DNA of 47,638 nucleotides from Nocardioides sp. (GTDB lineage: Bacteria; Actinomycetota; Actinomycetes; Propionibacteriales; Nocardioidaceae). The notes beneath the pieces are model-generated. The model ran no database searches. It saw only the letters and a list, made by a program, of their open reading frames with translations, and was not told the DNA's origin. Shown here piece by piece: positions 31,811 to 40,554 of this stretch. The DNA lies in assembly GCF_014360585.1 (NCBI RefSeq), contig NZ_JACIXG010000039.1:1-47638 (forward strand), written 5' to 3'. Within the stretch, counting starts at the first letter, position 1; the number at the start of each line of letters is the position of its first letter. The translations under genes and the position numbers were made by a program.

Positions 31811-33217
31811 ATGACAGACAAGACAGCCGAGAACGCGGCGATGGAGCAGACAGCGGATCCACGCCGATGGCGGTTGCTCGGTCTACTTGGGCTGGCGCAG
31901 TTCATGCTGATCCTCGACGTCACGGTGGTGGCGATCGCGCTGCCGCACATGGGCGCCGACCTCGGGTTGGGGCGGGATGCGCTGACCTGGGTGGTGAGTG
32001 CGTACACGCTCGCGTTCGGCGGGTTGATGCTCCTCGGCGGCCGGATGGCTGATCTGTTCGGGCCGAAGCCGGTGGTACTGGCGGGGCTCGCGACGTTCAC
32101 CGTGGCGTCGCTGGCCACCGGTCTCGCCACGAGCGCGGAGCTGGCGATCGGCGGCCGGGTGGCACAGGGCGTCGGAGCGGCGATGCTCTCCCCCGCTGCC
32201 CTCTCGACCGTGGTGCGGCTCTTCGACGGCGATGAGCGCAACCGGGCGCTCGGGATCTGGTCGGCGCTCGGCGCGGGCGGGGCGGCGATCGGCGTACTTC
32301 TTGGCGGGGCCCTGACCGCGGGGCCGGGCTGGGAATGGGTCTTCCTGATCAACGTGCCCGTAGGCATCGTCGTGGCACTCATGCTCGCCCGACAGCTTCC
32401 GGCGCTGCCGGCATGGGGAGGCAACGCACGTCTCGATCTCGCCGGCGCGCTCGTCGTCACCGCCGCCACCGGGCTGCTGATCCTGGGCTTCATCGAGGCC
32501 GGCGACGAGGGCTGGACCTCGAGCCGCACGGCCCTCCTCCTCGTCGGTGGCATCGTCGGGTACGCCGTCCTGGGCGGTTGGCTGCGGCGTACGCGACACC
32601 CGCTCATCGACCCGGCGCTGCTCTCGCGGCGACCGGTCCTGTCCGGCACCTTCGTGCTGTTCGTCGCGACCGGGCTGATGGTGGCGGTCTTCTTCCTGGG
32701 GACGTTCTATCTGCAGAGCGCCGCCGGACACGGGCCGCTCACGACCGGGCTGCTGTTCCTGCCGGTCGCCGCCGCGACCATGGTGGGCGCGCAGATGGGC
32801 GGCAGGTTCATCGGGCGCCTCGGCGCCCGCACCCTCGGCGTCATCGGGCTGCTGATCGCCGCCGCCGGGCTCGTCGTACCCGCCTTCGGCATGAGCACAC
32901 TGACGACCGTCGTCGCGGTCAGCGTCGGCTCCGCCGGTCTCGGCACCCTGTTCGTCGTCGCCGCCGCGACCGCCCTGAGCCAGGTCGAGCCGCATCTCGC
33001 GGGCGTCGCCTCCGGCATCCTCAGCACCTTCCACGAGCTCGGCGCCTCGCTCGGTGCGGCGGTGATGTCCGGCGTCGCCGCGGCCAGCCTCGTCGACGGC
33101 ACCACCGCCGGCTTCGAGCGGGCCTACCTGGTCGCAGCCGTGATCGCCGCGCTCGCCGCCGTCGTCGCCGGCGTTCTCATCCCCGGTCGCCCGGCATCCC
33201 CTGAGATCCACCAGTGA
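31811..33217 (+). CDS. MFS drug efflux transporter, DHA2 (EmrB/QacA) type
   Basis: A 468-residue 14-helix MFS protein. FMLILDVTVVAIALPHMGADLG (first helix with the DHA2 LD-x-TVVxVALP motif), GGRMADLFGPKPVVLAGL (motif A) and the motif C-like segment ALGAGGAAIGVLLGGAL are present. It should export hydrophobic or cationic compounds using the proton gradient. GAGGAG lies five bases before the ATG. It is the first gene of an operon with a His-rich membrane protein and a GNAT enzyme, and tandem operators precede it. Confidence 0.92.
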   Translation: MTDKTAENAAMEQTADPRRWRLLGLLGLAQFMLILDVTVVAIALPHMGADLGLGRDALTWVVSAYTLAFGGLMLLGGRMADLFGPKPVVLAGLATFTVASLATGLATSAELAIGGRVAQGVGAAMLSPAALSTVVRLFDGDERNRALGIWSALGAGGAAIGVLLGGALTAGPGWEWVFLINVPVGIVVALMLARQLPALPAWGGNARLDLAGALVVTAATGLLILGFIEAGDEGWTSSRTALLLVGGIVGYAVLGGWLRRTRHPLIDPALLSRRPVLSGTFVLFVATGLMVAVFFLGTFYLQSAAGHGPLTTGLLFLPVAAATMVGAQMGGRFIGRLGARTLGVIGLLIAAAGLVVPAFGMSTLTTVVAVSVGSAGLGTLFVVAAATALSQVEPHLAGVASGILSTFHELGASLGAAVMSGVAAASLVDGTTAGFERAYLVAAVIAALAAVVAGVLIPGRPASPEIHQ

Positions 33218-33237
33218 ACCGACAAGGAGACGGAGTC

Positions 33238-33711
33238 ATGACGAAGACACGACGCCCGAGATCCCGCGTCCGATCGTTCGCGGTCCACTACGTCCAGATG
33301 CTCATCGCGATGGCCGTCGGGATGATGGTCCTCTACCCGCTCTGGCACCTCGCCGTCGGCGACCAGCCGGCGAGCGCGTGGGTGCATCGCGCCGACGTCG
33401 ACTCGCTGGTCATGGCCACCACGATGGTGGTCCCGATGGCAGCGTGGATGCGCTTCCGCGGCCACGGATCGAGGGCGGTCGTCGAGATGTCAGCCGCGAT
33501 GTACGCAGGCTTCGCGCTCCTCTTCCCGTTCCTCTGGCTCGGGGTCATCGACGCGGACGGCCTGATGCTGCTCGGCCACGTACTCATGCTGCTCTTCATG
33601 CTCGTCGCGATGATCGCCCGTCCCGAGGAGTACGCCGTCAGCCACGCGCACCTCGCCCACGCCAACACCCACACCGCCACCGCCACCGCCACCGAGCAGG
33701 AACCGGCATGA
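33238..33711 (+). CDS. Four-TM membrane protein with His-rich tail, unknown
   Basis: A 157-residue protein with hydrophobic segments near 20-35 (MLIAMAVGMMVLYPLW), 52-64 (SLVMATTMVVPMAAW), 80-95 (MYAGFALLFPFLWLGV) and 100-117. The tail SHAHLAHANTHTATATATE is His-rich and encoded partly by a (ACCGCC)n run. The ATG at 33238 follows AAGGAG with good spacing; the longest frame starts at a GTG overlapping the transporter stop. It is the second gene of the efflux operon and overlaps the GNAT gene by four bases. The histidines could bind metal. Family not recognised. Confidence 0.78.
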   Translation: MTKTRRPRSRVRSFAVHYVQMLIAMAVGMMVLYPLWHLAVGDQPASAWVHRADVDSLVMATTMVVPMAAWMRFRGHGSRAVVEMSAAMYAGFALLFPFLWLGVIDADGLMLLGHVLMLLFMLVAMIARPEEYAVSHAHLAHANTHTATATATEQEPA

Positions 33712-34169
33712 CCGAGCAGGCACGATTGGAGATCGTCTTACGCGACGCCACCCCCGACGACGCCAAGACCGTCCACGCGCTCATCAGCGAGATCGCGGCC
33801 CACCAGGCCCAGTCCGCCTCGGTCACCGTGACCGCCGAGCAGTGGGCCGGCTACCTCGAGCGCCCGGAGATCACGGTGCTGCTCGCCGAGGCCGACGGCG
33901 AGCCGGTCGGCTACGTCTCCGCCGTACGCCGCCTGCACCTGTGGTCGGGCAGCGACATCGTCGCCCTCGACGACCTCTATGTCCGCCCCGGGCACCGCGA
34001 CGCCGGCGTCGGCCGACTGCTCATGACCGAGCTGGCGAAACGCTCCGGTGACCTCACGATCACCTGGGGCGTACAACCCGACAACGACGCCGCCATCCGG
34101 TTCTATCGTCGCCTCGGCGCCACCGTCCGCGCGAAGGTGATGTGCGCGTGGCCGGCCGGACGGCGGTGA
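33708..34169 (+). CDS. GNAT-family N-acetyltransferase of the efflux operon
   Basis: A 153-residue single-domain GNAT: LRDATPDDAKTVHALISEIA opens the fold, DLYVRPGHRDAGVGRLLM is the acetyl-CoA pyrophosphate loop and NDAAIRFYRRLGA the C-terminal helix-strand. Its ATG overlaps the preceding stop (ATGA). Placed with an efflux pump and a TetR regulator, it may acetylate and so inactivate the exported compound, as some antibiotic acetyltransferases do. That role is inferred; the substrate cannot be read. Confidence 0.88.
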   Translation: MTEQARLEIVLRDATPDDAKTVHALISEIAAHQAQSASVTVTAEQWAGYLERPEITVLLAEADGEPVGYVSAVRRLHLWSGSDIVALDDLYVRPGHRDAGVGRLLMTELAKRSGDLTITWGVQPDNDAAIRFYRRLGATVRAKVMCAWPAGRR

Positions 34170-34185
34170 CCGGACCCGGAGACCC

Positions 34186-34207
34186 TTAACCTGTACGTTG
34201 ACGTTCA
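34186..34207 (-). promoter_or_regulatory. Third copy of the efflux operator, before the TetR gene
   Basis: Read on the minus strand, this 22-bp site shows GAAC, six bases, GTACA, then GGTTAA. It matches the two sites at 31746 and 31771 in the consensus GAAC-N6-GTWCA-N-GTTAA. It ends 23 bases before the TetR ATG at 34231. A regulator that recognises all three sites would control its own gene and the efflux operon. Confidence 0.75.
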
Positions 34208-34230
34208 CTATCTCAGGGGAGGACTCGTCG

Positions 34231-34806
34231 ATGACGACCGTGAAACGTGCCGACGCGCTCAAGAACATCGAGTCGATCATGGACGCGGCGACCGCCTGCC
34301 TCGCCCGCGACCCCGACGTCAGCGTCGCTGACATCGCCAAGGCCGCGGGCGTCGGCCGGGTCACCCTCTACGGCCACTTCGAGTCCCGCGCGACGCTGGT
34401 CACCCAGGTCGTCGAGCGGGCCATCCAGCAGTCCGACGAGGCGCTCGGCGCCGTCGACCTCGACGGCGACCCCCGGGCCGCCCTGCGCAGGCTGCTCGAG
34501 GCGTCGTGGCAGTTGACCCAGCAGTACGGAGCGCTGATCGTCGCGGCCGAGCAGAGCATGCCCCACGAGCAGTTCCAGGCGATCCACGTCGGGCTGATCG
34601 ACCGCTGGAGGCCGCTGATGGAGCGCGGCCGCAGCGAGGGCAGCTTCCGCGACGACCAGCCGCTCCCGTGGCAGCTCACCCTGGTCCAGAGCGTCCTCCA
34701 CGCCGCCTCCGGCGCCGTCTACCGCGGCGAGATCGACGCGGCCGACGCCGCCGGGCTGATCGACGGCACCATCCAGGCCGCGCTCACCCCGGGCGCAACC
34801 GACTAA
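34231..34806 (+). CDS. TetR-family regulator of the efflux operon
   Basis: A 191-residue TetR protein: HTH IMDAATACLARDPDVSVA, then IAKAAGVGRVTLYGHFESR (about 15-55), and a helical effector domain. The ATG at 34231 has AGGGGAGG about eight bases upstream; a longer frame from 34198 would start inside the operator. It lies downstream of and parallel to the transporter operon, and it carries the same operator motif in front. It is therefore the likely repressor of both. Its TAA overlaps the TAG of the convergent ABC-F gene. Confidence 0.92.
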   Translation: MTTVKRADALKNIESIMDAATACLARDPDVSVADIAKAAGVGRVTLYGHFESRATLVTQVVERAIQQSDEALGAVDLDGDPRAALRRLLEASWQLTQQYGALIVAAEQSMPHEQFQAIHVGLIDRWRPLMERGRSEGSFRDDQPLPWQLTLVQSVLHAASGAVYRGEIDAADAAGLIDGTIQAALTPGATD

Positions 34807-36478
34807 GCCGGCTCTGCCCAACCGGCACTCACGTGCACCCGCCGCGCCGCGCCCGCGCGCCGGATCCAGTGGCGGTCGTGCGTGACCGTGACGACGGCTC
34901 CCGGGTGATCGTCGAGGGCATCCTCGAGCTGGTCGACGAGCTCGGGGTCGAGATGGTTGGTCGGCTCGTCGAGCAGCAGTACGTCGCCCGGGTCCGCCAG
35001 CGCGATCGCGAGGTCGAGGCGGCGACGCTGCCCGACCGAGAGCGCCCGCACCTGGCGCCTCAGGTCCTCCTCGCGCAGCAGCCCGAACCGGCGCAGCCGC
35101 TCGACTGCGTCGTCGCGGTGGATCCCGACGGCGCGTGCGAACACGGCCACGACCGACCCTGTGGGCGGCACCGCGACATCCTGCCGCAGCCACGAGACCC
35201 GCATCCCCGGAGAGCGCTCGACGACGCCGGCATCAGGAGCGATCTCGCCGGCCAGCAGACGCAGGAGCGTGGTCTTGCCGGCGCCGTTCGGTCCGGTCAC
35301 CAGCCAACGGTCCCCTGGGCTCAACGTCCACCCGGCGATCCGCAGCCGGGCGCCCTCGTCGCGGCGTACGTCGTGAAGGGCGAGGTAGTGCCCCTCGGGC
35401 GGCTGCTCCTCGGATCGGAGCCCGGCGGAGAACCGGAGCGGCTCAGGCGGCGGTGCGACGGGTTCGGCCCGCAGCCGGGCGACCCGCTCCTTCGCCATCC
35501 GGATCCGGCCCATCGCCCCGTGGTCGCCGCTGCGCGCGCGGAAGGCACCGTGACCGAAGCCATCGAGCTCGAGCTTGCGCGGGATCGCCTCCAGGCGGAA
35601 CGCGTTCGACTCGACGAGAGCCTCGTTGCGGGCCAGTTCGGCCTTCCACTGCTCGTGCCGCTCGGCCTGGCGGCGTCGCTCCGTCGCCCGCGCCACCAGG
35701 AAACCGGCGTAACCGTTGCCGTAGCGGCGCAGTCCACCGTCGCGTACCTGCACGATGTCATCGGCGAAGCGCTCGAGGAAGGCGCGGTCGTGGGTGACCA
35801 CCACCAGTGCTCCGCGATGCGCGGCCAGCCGCTCCTCGACCCAGCCGAGCGCCGAGTCGTCGAGGTCGTTGGTCGGCTCGTCGAGCAGCAGCAGCTCGGC
35901 GTTGGACGAGAGCGCGACGGCGAGGGCGAGCCGTGCACGCTCGCCCCCGGAGAGCCCGGCGACCGGGCGATGCCGGTCGAGGCCACCCAGGCCGAGCTGA
36001 TCCAGTGCGGCATCGACGCGCCGGTCCACGCCATAGCCGTCGCGGGCCTCGAACCTGTCGATCAGTTCGCCGAGCTCCTCGAGGAGCGCACGCTGCTCGT
36101 ACGCCTCGGCGGCCGACAGACGCTCGGAGCAGTGCTGGATGCGCGACTCGAGCGCTCGCAGGTCCGCGAGCAGGAGGTCGACGGCATCGTGCACCGTCGC
36201 CCCGGCCGGGAACCGGAGTGCCTGCGAGGCATGTGCGATGCCGCCGGGGAGTACGACACGGGTCTCCCCGCGACCGGCGCCACGACGCCCGCGAGGAGGT
36301 CGAGCAGGGTGGACTTGCCAGCGCCGTTGTCGCCGACGACGGCGAGCCGGTCGGTCGCGCCGACCACGAGATCGACACGGTCGAGCACGACCCGCTCGAC
36401 GAAGCGGACCGTGGCCGAGCGCAGCTCGCAGACGCGGTGGCTGCGGACGGTGGAGGTGATGGAAGCAGACGGGAACAA
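34803..36478 (-). pseudogene. ABC-F ATPase gene with a one-base frameshift
   Basis: Two ABC domains in one chain without membrane segments, the ABC-F plan of ribosome-protecting or translation-factor ATPases. Domain 1 starts in one frame (TTG at 36478, with AGAGGAG upstream) and holds Walker A VVGDNGAGKSTLLD. At a C-run at 36266-36269 the frame must change by one base; the second frame continues GETRVVLPGGIAHASQAL, then LSGGERARLALAVAL, LLLDEPTNDLDD, the linker, Walker A GPNGAGKTTLLRLLAG, the variant signature LSVGQRRRLDLAIAL and LLLDEPTNHLDPE. Only one base is missing, so a sequencing error is possible. An intact protein would be about 558 residues. Confidence 0.8.
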
Positions 36479-36717
36479 GAGGACTCCTCTGCGCGACGGT
36501 CGACCGCCGCGGCGATACGCATCAGCAGATGCGGGACCGGAACGGACCTCGAGCGCGCCGAGCAGACGACGCGGTCGCTCAGGACCCGCTGCGGAGAAAC
36601 CTCGACGCAGCGTCCCGATCGATTACTTCAGAGTTCCCATCGCAGACAACGATAGCGGGCAGAGCGCCCGCGCGCGATGCAATTAGTCAAGATGCGCAGA
36701 GGCGTAGACTTCGGCGC

Positions 36718-36966
36718 ATGACGCAGACAGTTCCGGGATTCGACCGGCTGACCGTAGAGCCCGACAAGCTCGGTGGCCAGCCGTGCATTCGCGGCTACCG
36801 GTTCGGTGTCGACCAGCTCCTCGAGCTCTTCGCAGCAGGGATGACCTTCGAGGAGATCCGCGAGGACTTCCCGTTCCTCGAGCCCGAGGACGCCCAGCAG
36901 GTCTTCGCCTACGCCGCCGCGCTCGCGCAGCGTGACTTCTACCTTCCGCTGCAGGAATCTGCGTGA
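36718..36966 (+). CDS. DUF433 antitoxin
   Basis: An 82-residue DUF433 protein: TVEPDKLGGQPCIRGYRFGV (the G-x-P-x-I-x-G-x-R motif), LLELFAAGMTFEEIREDFPF and LEPEDAQQVFAYAA form its small helical DNA-binding fold. DUF433 proteins usually pair with PIN-like toxins, as in the VapBC45-type pair of mycobacteria, and repress their own operon. The stop overlaps the GTG start of the toxin (GTGA). The start at 36718 fits family length; a longer frame reads back to 36529 without homology. Confidence 0.9.
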   Translation: MTQTVPGFDRLTVEPDKLGGQPCIRGYRFGVDQLLELFAAGMTFEEIREDFPFLEPEDAQQVFAYAAALAQRDFYLPLQESA

Positions 36967-37355
36967 GACTGCTCCTAGACCAGAATCTGCCGTACTCCAT
37001 CACCAAGGCGATCGCCGACGACTGGGACGTCATCCACACCGAGGACGTCAACCTTCAGCGGGTTACCGACCCCGAGATCTTCAGCTACTGTATTGAGACC
37101 GACCGCGTGTTGGTCACGGCGGACAAGAAACTCACGAAATTCCTCGCGTCCTCAAGGGCATCCTCCCCGAGCGTGGTGGTCCTCCGGGGATTCGTACCTC
37201 ACAAAGTGGTGCTGGCCGACGCCTTGGTCCGGCACCTTCCACAGATCGAGGAAGCGATTGAGATGGTCGGCGACGCCATCTTCTCCATCGCGCCCGACCG
37301 TCCAGTTCGAGTCCAGCGGCTTCCCCTCGGAATCGCCGCTCCCGTCGTGGAGTAG
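36963..37355 (+). CDS. DUF5615 PIN-like toxin
   Basis: A 130-residue PIN-like RNase of the DUF5615 type. LLLDQNLP (Asp6), IHTEDVNL (Glu27/Asp28), a conserved TDPEIF (Asp36) and VLVTADKKLTKFL (Asp54) give the acidic cluster that holds the metal. Such toxins cut RNA and are silenced by the antitoxin made just before. The GTG start overlaps the antitoxin stop, ensuring balanced synthesis. About 20-25 C-terminal residues extend past the usual core. Confidence 0.9.
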   Translation: MRLLLDQNLPYSITKAIADDWDVIHTEDVNLQRVTDPEIFSYCIETDRVLVTADKKLTKFLASSRASSPSVVVLRGFVPHKVVLADALVRHLPQIEEAIEMVGDAIFSIAPDRPVRVQRLPLGIAAPVVE

Positions 37356-37395
37356 TTGCGCTCAATCTTCGCTCAACGGCCGCGCGAAGGGGAAG

Positions 37396-37779
37396 TCATT
37401 TGAGTGCGCTCGCGATCGTGCCGAACGTCGCCACGAAGAGACCTAGGGTTGCAACCTGCTGCTGGGGCCCGCTGAACCACCCACGAAAGGCGTTACGAGC
37501 GGTGTCGAGTCGGGTGAGAGCCCGAAAGCGCTGCCACTTGTGTTGCCGGAAACTGCAGCCACCAAGGAGGCCGTAGGAGTTGTTACGACAGGTCGTTCCA
37601 TCCCGGTTGGCGGCCCCGCACGAGGTCGGCGCTCTGAAAAGCAACCATACGAAGCACAACAAGAACACCGAGGACAACACGAGCGGTCCGACGTCGAACC
37701 CAAACAGCAGAAGCACCGCAACGGCAAGGAGCAGGTAGCCCCAATAGCGGCGTACGAGCTTGGACGTCTTCTTACCCAT
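37396..37779 (-). CDS. Membrane protein with a Cys3His zinc-like motif
   Basis: A 127-residue protein: basic N terminus MGKKTSKLVRRYWG, two hydrophobic segments near 14-48, then CGAANRDGTTC, a spacer of ten residues, CSFRQH, giving C-x9-C-x10-C-x4-H. The motif recalls the small CGA-x-T-x-x-G-x-x-C...C...H zinc modules seen in phage and accessory proteins. A C-terminal hydrophobic stretch LGLFVATFGTIASAL could be a third membrane segment. Function unknown. It converges on the toxin gene. The 200 bases upstream hold no supported gene. Confidence 0.72.
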   Translation of the reverse strand: MGKKTSKLVRRYWGYLLLAVAVLLLFGFDVGPLVLSSVFLLCFVWLLFRAPTSCGAANRDGTTCRNNSYGLLGGCSFRQHKWQRFRALTRLDTARNAFRGWFSGPQQQVATLGLFVATFGTIASALK

Positions 37780-37979
37780 AACAGCGGCCTCCCGAGAATG
37801 TGACTACGTCTCAAAGCGTATTGACGTTCTCGTGAGCGAGTTCGCGCTTCCCGAGGAATCCCGTCGAACTTTCCGCCTAGCGGACCGTAGCTCGGGAGCA
37901 TGAGATGAAACTGCCGTTCCCGTCCGCCTGAAGACAGCGCCGAGACGGTCGGGGGCCGCTGGAGCCGGCGACGACGCAG

Positions 37980-39146
37980 TCAGCGACCGTGCCTCGACAT
38001 GGCAAGCGCCCCGAGGACAGGACCAGGCACCAGGAGCAGGAAGGCGTACTGCCAGCTGGAGGCGGCAGCCACGAGCGGGACCAGCTGGATGCTCACGACG
38101 GTGAGGGCGAAGCCGATGGCGGTCTGGGCGCTGAGCGCGGTGCCGACGAAGCGGCTGTCGACGACCTCGGACAGAGCGGTGGAGAAGACGCCGGAGTCGG
38201 CGATGACGGATGCTCCCCACACGGCGCAGAAGATCGCGACCACAGGTGCCGGCGCGAGGAAGGCCAGCGGCGACAGTACGCAGCAGGCGCCGCTGACCGA
38301 CAGCGCGGTGACGGCAGCGGCGCGCCGGCTGTACCGGTCGGCCGCCCACCCGCCCAGGAGACAGCCCGCGAGGCCGAACAGTCCCATGCTGACGAAGACG
38401 AGCAGCGAGCGAACATCACCCAGCTGCTCGGAGGCACGCGAGTGCAGCAGGTACGCCGGGATCCAGGTCCACAGCGCATACAGCTCCCACATGTGGCCGA
38501 AGTAGCCGAGATTGACCAGTCTCGGCCCACGTTCGGCGAACATCGTGAGCACATACCGCGGATGCAGCGTGACCGGCCCGCGAGCCAGGTGCGGACCAGG
38601 CCGGACGACCGCGATGGCGAGCACGGCGCCCAGCACGCCGACGACCGACGTCACCAGCAGCACGTCACGCCACGGAAGCGTCACCAGGCCGCCGATGAGA
38701 TGCGGAAGCGTCGACCCGATGGTGAGCGCACCGATGAGCAGCCCCATCGCCAGGCCGCGGTTCGTACGGGGAGCCCAGGACGCCATCAGCTTGATGCCGA
38801 CCGGGTAGACGCCGGCGAGGAAGAAGCCGGTGGCGAACCGCAGGACCAGCGCGACGGCGAGACCGTCGGCGAACCACGCGAGCAGAGCCGTACAGACCGC
38901 CGCGAGCAACGAGCTGGCGCCCATGAGGACCTGTGCGGACCACCGATCGGCGAGGTTCAGGACGGTCGAGGTCAGCGCACCCGTGACGAATCCCAGCTGC
39001 ACGGTGCCGGTGAGCCACACCGCCTGGGTGCTGCTGGTCCCCCACTCCGCCTGGATGCTCGGGACCACCGCCGAGACCGAGAACCACACGGCGAGCCCGA
39101 GGACCTGAACGGCTGCGATCGTGGCTCTCTGCGCGGCGGGGGTCAT
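37980..39146 (-). CDS. MFS transporter, 12-helix
   Basis: A 388-residue MFS protein with about 12 hydrophobic segments. It opens with VQVLGLAVWFSVSAVVPSI; the motif A-like loop after helix 2 is degenerate (VLNLADRWSAQ), and FATGFFLAGVYPVGIKLMA fills helices 4-5. The overall pattern resembles small-molecule permeases such as those for nitrate, cyanate or organic acids. It diverges from the PucR gene over 190 bases, so that regulator may control it. Substrate unknown. Confidence 0.85.
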   Translation of the reverse strand: MTPAAQRATIAAVQVLGLAVWFSVSAVVPSIQAEWGTSSTQAVWLTGTVQLGFVTGALTSTVLNLADRWSAQVLMGASSLLAAVCTALLAWFADGLAVALVLRFATGFFLAGVYPVGIKLMASWAPRTNRGLAMGLLIGALTIGSTLPHLIGGLVTLPWRDVLLVTSVVGVLGAVLAIAVVRPGPHLARGPVTLHPRYVLTMFAERGPRLVNLGYFGHMWELYALWTWIPAYLLHSRASEQLGDVRSLLVFVSMGLFGLAGCLLGGWAADRYSRRAAAVTALSVSGACCVLSPLAFLAPAPVVAIFCAVWGASVIADSGVFSTALSEVVDSRFVGTALSAQTAIGFALTVVSIQLVPLVAAASSWQYAFLLLVPGPVLGALAMSRHGR

Positions 39147-39336
39147 TCGGTATCAGCCTCTCGAGCGCCGTACGGCTTGGTCGTTGCTTGGGCAGCCAGC
39201 ATGCCGTCGCACGGAGGTCGACGCCAGCCTTCGCGGCAAGACTGGAGTGCTCGACGGGCCACAGATCCGACGGTCGCCGGACCGGCGGTCTTAAACTGCC
39301 GGGACGCACCGCCCGACGATGGAGAGGTTGAGCGTC

Positions 39337-40554
39337 ATGACCGACCTCGCTGCCTGGTTGACGGCTTTTGCCGACGAGCAGCGCCGGCCGGACGAGGTCG
39401 CCCGGTGGGCTGCCTCGACCGCTGACGCGATCCTGGTCGACGGCGAGATCGATCTGGCCGATCTCAGACCCATGCTCCTGAGGGCCGTCGAAGAGCACTG
39501 GTACGCCTTTCTCGACCGGATCACGCTGCCGGACACGGAGTTCGAGTTGGTCCCGTCCGCACGGGCCATTGCGCTCGAGGCCGCCCGCCGCCATCTCGGC
39601 CTCCCGCTGCTGCTCAAGGTCTACCAGCGGGCCCAGGAGGAGAGCTGGGGCTTCGCCGTGCAGGTCGTCCGGCAGGCGCCCAGCGATCTCGACCACGAGG
39701 CCCTGCTGGTCTGGTTCTGGACGAAGGCCACCACCTGGTTCGGTTCCTCGGTCGAGCAGTCGGTGCTGATCTACCAGACGGAGTCGAACCGGATCCGGCA
39801 GCGCGGCGACGCCCGCCGCTTCGAGGTCGTCTCGGAGGCGCTACGCGACCGCAGCGTCGCTCCCTCCGAGCTGTCCGCCGCCCTCGACGGCCACCCGATC
39901 AACATCGCGGGCCACATCGCCCTGGTGGCGCACGCGCTCACCGCCGACTCCATCGAACAGCTCGAGCCGGCCCTCTCCGCGGTCACCCGCAGGATCGGTC
40001 CCGCTCGGTCGGTCCTGGTGCGCCCCGGCGGCCGGGAGATGTGGGCCTGGCTCGCGCTGGGCGAGCACCCGGACACCGTGACCGACACCGGGATCGACCC
40101 CACCGCCGTCCGGGTGACCCTGGGCGTCGGCGGGAGCGGTCTGGACGGCTTCGTCGCCGCGCACCTCGACGCGCAGTCCGCCCAGCGGGTCGCGCTGGCA
40201 CCGGGACGGCGGGAGCCGCTCACCGCCTACGACGATGTGGCCGCACTGGTCCTCATCGGGCACGACCCTGCTGCCGCCGAGCGGTTCACCCGGGCGACGC
40301 TGCGGGGTCTGGCCGACCCGCCCCATGGCCGGCTCCGCGAGACCGTCCGCGAGGTGCTCACCTCGGCCGAGACGGCCGACAGGATCGCCGAACGGCTGGG
40401 CATCCACAAGAACACCATCCGCTACCGCCTCACCCAGGCCGAGGGCCTGTTGGGCCGCCCGCTGCGCGAGCGCGCGGGAGACCTGCTGCTGGCGCTCGAC
40501 TACCACGACGCATTCCTCACCGCGCCGACTGTGAAACCTCACAGTTTTCCGTGA
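39337..40554 (+). CDS. PucR/CdaR-type transcriptional regulator
   Basis: A 405-residue regulator. The C-terminal HTH is clear: LTSAETADRIAERLGIHKNT, then IRYRLTQAEGLLGRPLRE. The N-terminal part is helical (RRHLGLPLLLKVYQRAQEE), and a GGDEF-like central domain is typical of the family. The ATG at 39337 has GGAGAGG nine bases before it; ATG 39319 lies upstream in frame. It precedes the alkB operon, 86 bases away and in the same direction, and faces the divergent MFS gene. Control of alkane use is the natural inference. Confidence 0.87.
   Translation: MTDLAAWLTAFADEQRRPDEVARWAASTADAILVDGEIDLADLRPMLLRAVEEHWYAFLDRITLPDTEFELVPSARAIALEAARRHLGLPLLLKVYQRAQEESWGFAVQVVRQAPSDLDHEALLVWFWTKATTWFGSSVEQSVLIYQTESNRIRQRGDARRFEVVSEALRDRSVAPSELSAALDGHPINIAGHIALVAHALTADSIEQLEPALSAVTRRIGPARSVLVRPGGREMWAWLALGEHPDTVTDTGIDPTAVRVTLGVGGSGLDGFVAAHLDAQSAQRVALAPGRREPLTAYDDVAALVLIGHDPAAAERFTRATLRGLADPPHGRLRETVREVLTSAETADRIAERLGIHKNTIRYRLTQAEGLLGRPLRERAGDLLLALDYHDAFLTAPTVKPHSFP
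40529..40548. promoter_or_regulatory. CTGTGA-AACC-TCACAG inverted repeat followed by TTTT
   Basis: A 6-bp-arm palindrome lies across the last codons of the PucR gene and is followed by four T. It may be a weak intrinsic terminator for the regulator mRNA, or an operator for the alkB promoter about 90 bases ahead. The sequence cannot decide between the two. Confidence 0.4.

Noticed and set aside
36480..36500. AGAGGA-G-TCCTCT palindrome over the ABC-F ribosome binding site as an antibiotic-sensing attenuator
   Set aside because: The loop would be one base, too tight for a stable hairpin, and no leader peptide with its own stop is visible.
36529..36717. N-terminal extension of the DUF433 antitoxin
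   Set aside because: The added 63 residues have no family similarity; the ATG at 36718 gives the normal size.
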